64,000 nt of DNA from Caenorhabditis remanei (lineage: Eukaryota > Nematoda > Chromadorea > Rhabditida > Rhabditidae), in NCBI RefSeq assembly GCF_010183535.1, contig NC_071331.1, forward strand, positions 15,128,001-15,192,000. Direction: 5' to 3'. Positions 59,497 to 64,000 of this stretch are shown here, piece after piece (position 1 is the first letter of the stretch; every line of letters begins with the position of its first letter). A model generated the notes under the pieces. The model worked only from the letters and a program-made list of their open reading frames with translations, made no database searches and had not been told where the DNA came from. A program made the translations under genes and the position numbers.

Positions 59497-60811
59497 ATGA
59501 GTCAAGGCATCAATCGCAGATTCGATTATGCTCTTCAGGAGAATGAAAACCGAGAAAACTATGAAAACGTTGCTAAACTTACTGAATATGGAACTAATTG
59601 GTTTCCAATTTGTGGAGTCAGCGCTGTTTGTTTTCCTGGTAGGAAATTAATATCAAGATTTATTACGAACAATTATTTCAGAACAACAAGTTCCCATGAA
59701 ATTTAATGAAGATGAGCGAGAAGTTTATGACAGAATAATTGAGAGTGCTCGAGCAAATGGCTTCGTTGTTTTGTTCCCTTCTGATATCAGAGAGTGTCGT
59801 AGTCTTCCTTACGTGGCAACATTATCAAAAGTGGTTCAAGCCAATTCGCAGATTTTAAGCATGGAGCTCATGGGAGTTCATCGATGTAAAGTTCTTGAAC
59901 ACAATTTGTATGTCTCATTAGTATAAATCAATGTAAACTATATTTTTTATCAGACAAAATGGAGAGGCACTTGTCCAACTGCTACCAGAAGTAGAAATTC
60001 CATCGCTGCTCTCTAATCATGTTCCAAGATACGCGAAGAATTATCCAATCACAGAACAACGCTCTTTGGCCTCTCGTTTAACAGGATATCCATTTGATTC
60101 TATTCGAGATGTCACCAACAACCTTATCGAACAATGTTGTTACGAATTGCGAGAAATGGTCGGAGAAAGCGCTGTAAATCAAGCTAAAGCAAAAGGACTC
60201 GCCTCTTTCAGCTATTATGTTTCGCAGAAAATTTTCTCCAATCGAAAAACTGAATACAGTCTCCTAAAAGAAGATTCTGCAAACACACGGATCGCCGCAG
60301 CTCTCAAATATTGTAAAATTTCAATTGGAAAGTGTGCCAGATGCAACACTCGTATTTTCCGAAATCAACATATTATGCGGCTCTCAGAACAGACAATGAC
60401 ACATGTAAATGCTCACGGCTTCGTTCACAGAATCACCCTACTGTCGGAAATAAAAAACTACGGACGGGCTAGTCTTCCATCATACGAGTACACATGGTTT
60501 CCTGAGTGAGTTTACTATTATTCGAATATACGTTATTCGACCTCTGGATTTTCAGTTACGCGTGGATGATTATTCAATGTATTCGTTGTCACCAACATAT
60601 AGGTTGGGAATATATCAGTATGACTCGTGCACCACATCGCTTCTACGGAATTCAACGCGAAGGAATTCGATTTCAAAACGATGAAGAAGACGAAGAAGAG
60701 ATTGATGAAGAAGACCATCGAAACAACCAGGAACAGATTGAAGAATCAGATGATCATGTGGATGAAGAAGAAAACGTAGACAGTGATTCAGCTCAAAGTT
60801 TGGACGACTAA
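59497..60811 (+). CDS. Cereblon (CRBN) orthologue, CRL4 substrate receptor
   Basis: Exons 59497-59638, 59682-59907, 59954-60505 and 60556-60811 give 391 residues (human 442). Residues about 37-150 align with the LON-like domain (FPICGVSAVCFP, GVHRCKVLEHN, VQLLPEVEIPS). A helical part follows (SLASRLTGYPFDSIRDV ... CYELREM), equivalent to the DDB1-binding segment. The CULT domain has zinc ligands C250, C253, C315, C318, the N275-A-H-G-F-V-H strand and cage tryptophans W304, W310 and W324, at a constant offset of 76 from human W380, W386 and W400. The human H378 position is Tyr302 and V388 is Ile312. The last 45 residues are extremely acidic, unlike human CRBN. In vertebrates CRBN recruits substrates, including C-terminal cyclic imide degrons, to CUL4-DDB1. 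Its neighbour ddb-1 encodes that partner. Confidence 0.93.
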
Positions 60812-61287
60812 TCGAAATAATAATCGGATGCTGAACCTCGGAAAAATGTGGATTTTCCGACAACAATCTGGAATAAATTCAATTTAATTACCTTCGCTTT
60901 TGTTGTTTTACTGTCAAGCGTTGTCAGCGTCTCAATAAATGGCTTTGCGCGTTTTTTTCTTAATATGTAAAATCAAGCATTAGTCTTGTGTAATTACAAT
61001 CAATCGTCTTCAAAATTGCATGTTATTGCAGAGTTATACATATCCCTAACTGCCTGTTCAGTGTAAGTGAGAAACGCAGGTTTTCATGTCGACCGATGCG
61101 TTGCGTGCGCGTCACGGTTCGTATTTGAACGCGGTCCGCGTCTATGCCTCTCCATTTTTTCATTCTTTTTCTCAGCAGTGGTTTTGTTATTCGTTTTATC
61201 CTTTTTCTTTTGTCAAATTGTCTTGTGCGCTGTTTGTTTTTTCTTATTTATAATTTTTCAGATTCGACTCTAACTCTAAGTATAAAA
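60812..61287 (+). other. Region between the cereblon gene and aly-3
   Basis: AATAAA at 60872-60877 ends the cereblon mRNA. A TTTTTCAG acceptor at 61253-61260 precedes a 27-base aly-3 leader. The gap of nearly 390 bp is wide for an operon, so aly-3 may have its own promoter in the CG-containing stretch near 61075-61145. Confidence 0.5.
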
Positions 61288-62546
61288 ATGGTAAAGGCTA
61301 ACAACGTCGATATGTCTCTTGATGACATCATCTCAAAGACCAGAAAAACCAATAATAGTATTCACAAAAAACCACTCGGAGGAGCCAGACGCGGTACTGG
61401 AAGACCTACCGGGCTTCCACGTCGCTCTGGAGGAAGCAGCGGGGGATGGAGAGACCTTGATGCCGTCAGCAACCATGGAATTACCAGCAGAGGAAGCGGT
61501 TTGTGACCATAGTAATTGATTCTATTCCACATTTTAATGTTTTTAGACAGCAAGGTTATCCGCGTCAATATCTCAAATCTTGCACCAACCGTTATCTCGA
61601 GCGATTTGGAAGAGCTCTTCGGAGACTACAAGCTCCACTCGGTTTCAGTTAACTTCAACGAACATGGTAAGCAAATAACGTTTTGAATGTTTCTATAAAG
61701 TTTATTTTAGGCGAATCTCTCGGAACCGGTGATATCTCGCTCACAAAACGTGATGCTGACAGACTTGTTCAAAAGTTCAGTGGAGTCGCTCTCGACGGAA
61801 AGGTAGACAATTCTTCAAACCGATAAGAAATTCTTTGAATACAATCAATGTGAGATTGTGTATCCCCTTTGGAGAGTGTGTGCTCCAACGGACGCTCCTG
61901 ATCGCGTTCTACGTCCTGACCACACTCATCACAGCACGCGTCAATTCATCCAGACAAGCTTACTGACTCCTTTCAAAGAGAATGATTAAACATGTTGTTG
62001 AGGTTTTTGTTGAGCGTCGCCGTTCATCCGATCAAGTACTTCCAATTTAGTGTTGACCCGGGTCGTGAGATGGATTGTGATGAATATGTTTCTGGAAATC
62101 CGTTGCTGATGCCACGAATTAATTGATTGGTTCGAGACTTGGTTTTTCGAAGCTTCATTTTTTTTGCTATGATGACGTTTTCTATACGAATATTTTTCAG
62201 ATGATGAAGTTCGCTGTTATCGATTCAAGTAACATCGCCGGAAGAGTCGACTTTGGAAACAAATCTCGCAGCGCTCCAGCAAGCTCAGGCCGCGGTTTCC
62301 AGTCCGGTCCACGCAGATTCAACAGAAGTGAGATTCAAAGCGCTTTTTCTCTTTAAGTCCACATTTTCAGAGCCAGAAGATTTTCTCCGTGACGGAGTTC
62401 ACGAGGGAGACACGAAGAGAGGAGGATCTTCTCGTGGAGGATTCCGCAAGGGAGGACGAGGAGGAGATCGTGACTCGAAACCAAAGAAAACAGAAGCTGA
62501 ACTCGACGCCGAGCTCGAGGCCTATATGGCAAAGCGCAACGCTTGA
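61288..62546 (+). CDS. aly-3: ALY/REF mRNA export adaptor
   Basis: Exons 61288-61498, 61547-61666, 61711-61802, 62201-62327 and 62371-62546 give 241 residues. The N-terminal helix (MSLDDIISKT) binds the UAP56/HEL-1 helicase in relatives. A basic RGG-like stretch follows, then one RRM (about 73-150) with KVIRVNISNLAPTVISSDL, LFGDY and a degenerate RNP1 (GTGDISLTKRDADR). Then comes an RG-rich linker and the conserved C-terminal helix KTEAELDAELEAYMAK. ALY/REF joins the TREX complex and hands mRNA to the NXF1 export receptor. Intron 3 (398 bp) is long for this region with nothing recognised inside. The symbol rests on recalled synteny with C. elegans M18.7. Confidence 0.95.
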
Positions 62547-62787
62547 ACCATTTGATATTTTAATCACGATTCATGAATCACTTTTTAAACATTCTTGATA
62601 TTTGTTAAGCCCTCAACCATTCTTGACACTCTGTACATCCCATTTTCCCCCCCATCAGATACATTTATTAATAATCCAATAAGTTATTACAAGAAATTCC
62701 CTTTCCAATTGTGTTTCACTACACCTCTCTCTCTCCGAGTCTATAATGATCTTTTTGTTATTTTTTCTTCTTGTCGAATCGGTAAAA

Positions 62788-62793
62788 AATAAA
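62788..62793 (+). terminator. Poly(A) signal of aly-3 in operon spacing to dhhc-6
   Basis: AATAAA-type hexamer about 105-110 bp before acceptor-like sites (TTTTCAAG, GTCAG) just upstream of the dhhc-6 ATG. Confidence 0.6.
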
Positions 62794-62906
62794 TACATGG
62801 GGCATACTTTTCGAATTTTGAGAAGAAGGAAATCGATTGTCGATGAAAGAATATCAATCAGGCAAAAGAAATAGTTGGTCTTATTAAAGCGTATTTTCAA
62901 GTCAGC

Positions 62907-64000
62907 ATGAGCTGTGATGTTGTGGAAGCTCCAGACTGGCCAGCCCCGGAAGCCGAAGTAGGAGAAAAGACTGTATTCAGAAGAATGTTTTATTTTGGAA
63001 CAATATTTGCTTTCTCCACTATTACAATGGTACCATCGATAGCTATACAGACATACAAGTCAATCTCGTTTTCAGATTGGCGCAGTTACAACTTTCTTTG
63101 CACTTCAGTGGATGCCAGTAACCTCATACATGGGGCTTTTCAACACACTTACATTTCTTCTCTGGAATTATCTGACGATTGGGAACTTATTCAATGCTTC
63201 CTTCTTCGGTCCTGGATATGTTCCTCGTGGTTGGAAACCGGCAAACAAAGAACATGAGAAAAAATTGCAGTTCTGTGTACCATGTGACGGATTCAAAGTA
63301 CCCAGATCGCATCATTGCTCGAAATGCAATCGATGTTGTATGAAAATGGACCATCATTGTCGTGAGTTTTCTTTGAGCACATTGAATTATCAGCATTCTA
63401 TAATTATTCTAGTGTTTAAAAAATGTTCTACCACATCTATAAAACGAATCAAACTCAAGAACAACATCGTTTCGTTTGCAGCATGGATCAACAACTGCGT
63501 CGGTCACCGTAATCATCAATACTTCCTCCGGTTTTTGTTTTTCTCCGTTGTCGGATGTATTCATGCTACTATCATTGACGGTTTCGCACTCTATCATGCC
63601 TTCTTTGCCGGTTGGTATCAAAGATATGGCGATGGCACAGAACCAATCATCCTTTTGACAATGTACTCTTTCATTGCTCTGATTTTCGCTATTGCCATGG
63701 CTACAGCAGTTGCTCTCGCACTCACTTTCCTGTTCGTCACCCAATTACGTTATGTCGTTCGTAATAGGAATGGAATTGAAGATTATATTCGTGAGAAAAA
63801 AGTTCAAAAGTATATTGTTATGCTGATACCTTGCAGATGGAAAATCACTTAATATGAGGAAAGTTCATGAAAACGACGACGAGGAAGAAATTGAATGGAT
63901 CAAAAGTTTGGGGGAGTGGACATATCCATATGATCTCGGCTGGAAGAGAAATTGCAGAGAAGTATTCATTGGATTATTTGATGGTAGAACGAAAGGAAAC
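62907..64000 (+). CDS. dhhc-6: DHHC palmitoyltransferase, ZDHHC6-like (3' end beyond window)
   Basis: Exons 62907-63029, 63076-63361, 63482-63790 and 63837 to the window edge are in frame. Two membrane segments flank MPVTSYMGLFNTL. The cysteine-rich domain reads FCVPCDGFKVPRSHHCSKC, then CCMKMDHHCPW with the catalytic DHHC split by an intron after its last His-Cys, then NNCVGHRNHQYF. Two further helices follow. The acidic EEEIEWIK region and TYPYDLGWKRN, characteristic of ZDHHC6, come next. ZDHHC6 is an ER enzyme that S-acylates calnexin and others. The C-terminal SH3 domain expected for this member lies beyond the window. It is probably second in an operon after aly-3. Confidence 0.95.

Overview
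The window is nuclear DNA from a Caenorhabditis-type nematode, close to but not obviously C. elegans. The evidence is AT-rich intergenic DNA, many 42-60 bp introns with TTTTCAG acceptors, acceptor-like sites just 5' of start codons (spliced-leader addition), roughly 100-bp poly(A)-to-acceptor gaps between same-strand genes (SL2 operons), an FBXB-type F-box gene, a cuticle collagen, and gene content I recall from C. elegans chromosome IV cosmids K08E4, F11A10 and M18. All gene models are hand-spliced and every junction was frame-checked; there is no transcript support.

Layout. 1-6.3 kb is repeat-rich: two foldback elements, two minisatellites and one decayed F-box gene. At 6.3-8.6 kb lies the C-terminal 700 residues of transcription elongation factor SPT-5; its N-terminal half is absent. 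A ceramide-1-phosphate-transfer-type protein (minus) and a secreted cysteine-rich protein of unknown function diverge at 8.8-11.7 kb. After 5.6 kb without genes come an orphan seven-helix receptor (17.3-19.9 kb) and a convergent p24/TMED cargo receptor. Nested inverted-repeat transposon debris fills 21.4-23.8 kb.

From 24.5 kb the DNA is gene-dense. lex-1 (ATAD2-type AAA/bromodomain), repo-1 (SF3A2) and an RBM34-like nucleolar protein form a likely operon. On the minus strand are a TMEM115-like Golgi protein, mig-32 (PCGF RING) and cpsf-4 (CPSF30), the last two in operon spacing. An ST7-like protein, mon-2 and an ASNSD1-like protein form a second plus-strand operon. A cuticle collagen, a carboxylesterase and a divergent LC8 dynein light chain (dlc-2) follow.

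The last 9 kb hold ddb-1 (minus) and, head to head across 301 bp, a gene encoding a clear cereblon orthologue (LON-like domain plus CULT domain with all three cage tryptophans). These two proteins are partners in the CRL4-CRBN ubiquitin ligase, so their shared promoter region is the most interesting feature here. aly-3 and a DHHC-6 palmitoyltransferase, cut by the window edge, end the sequence.

Functional themes are transcription, RNA processing and chromatin (spt-5, lex-1, repo-1, RBM34, mig-32, cpsf-4, aly-3), secretory-pathway traffic (TMED, TMEM115, mon-2, DHHC-6) and ubiquitination (ddb-1, cereblon).
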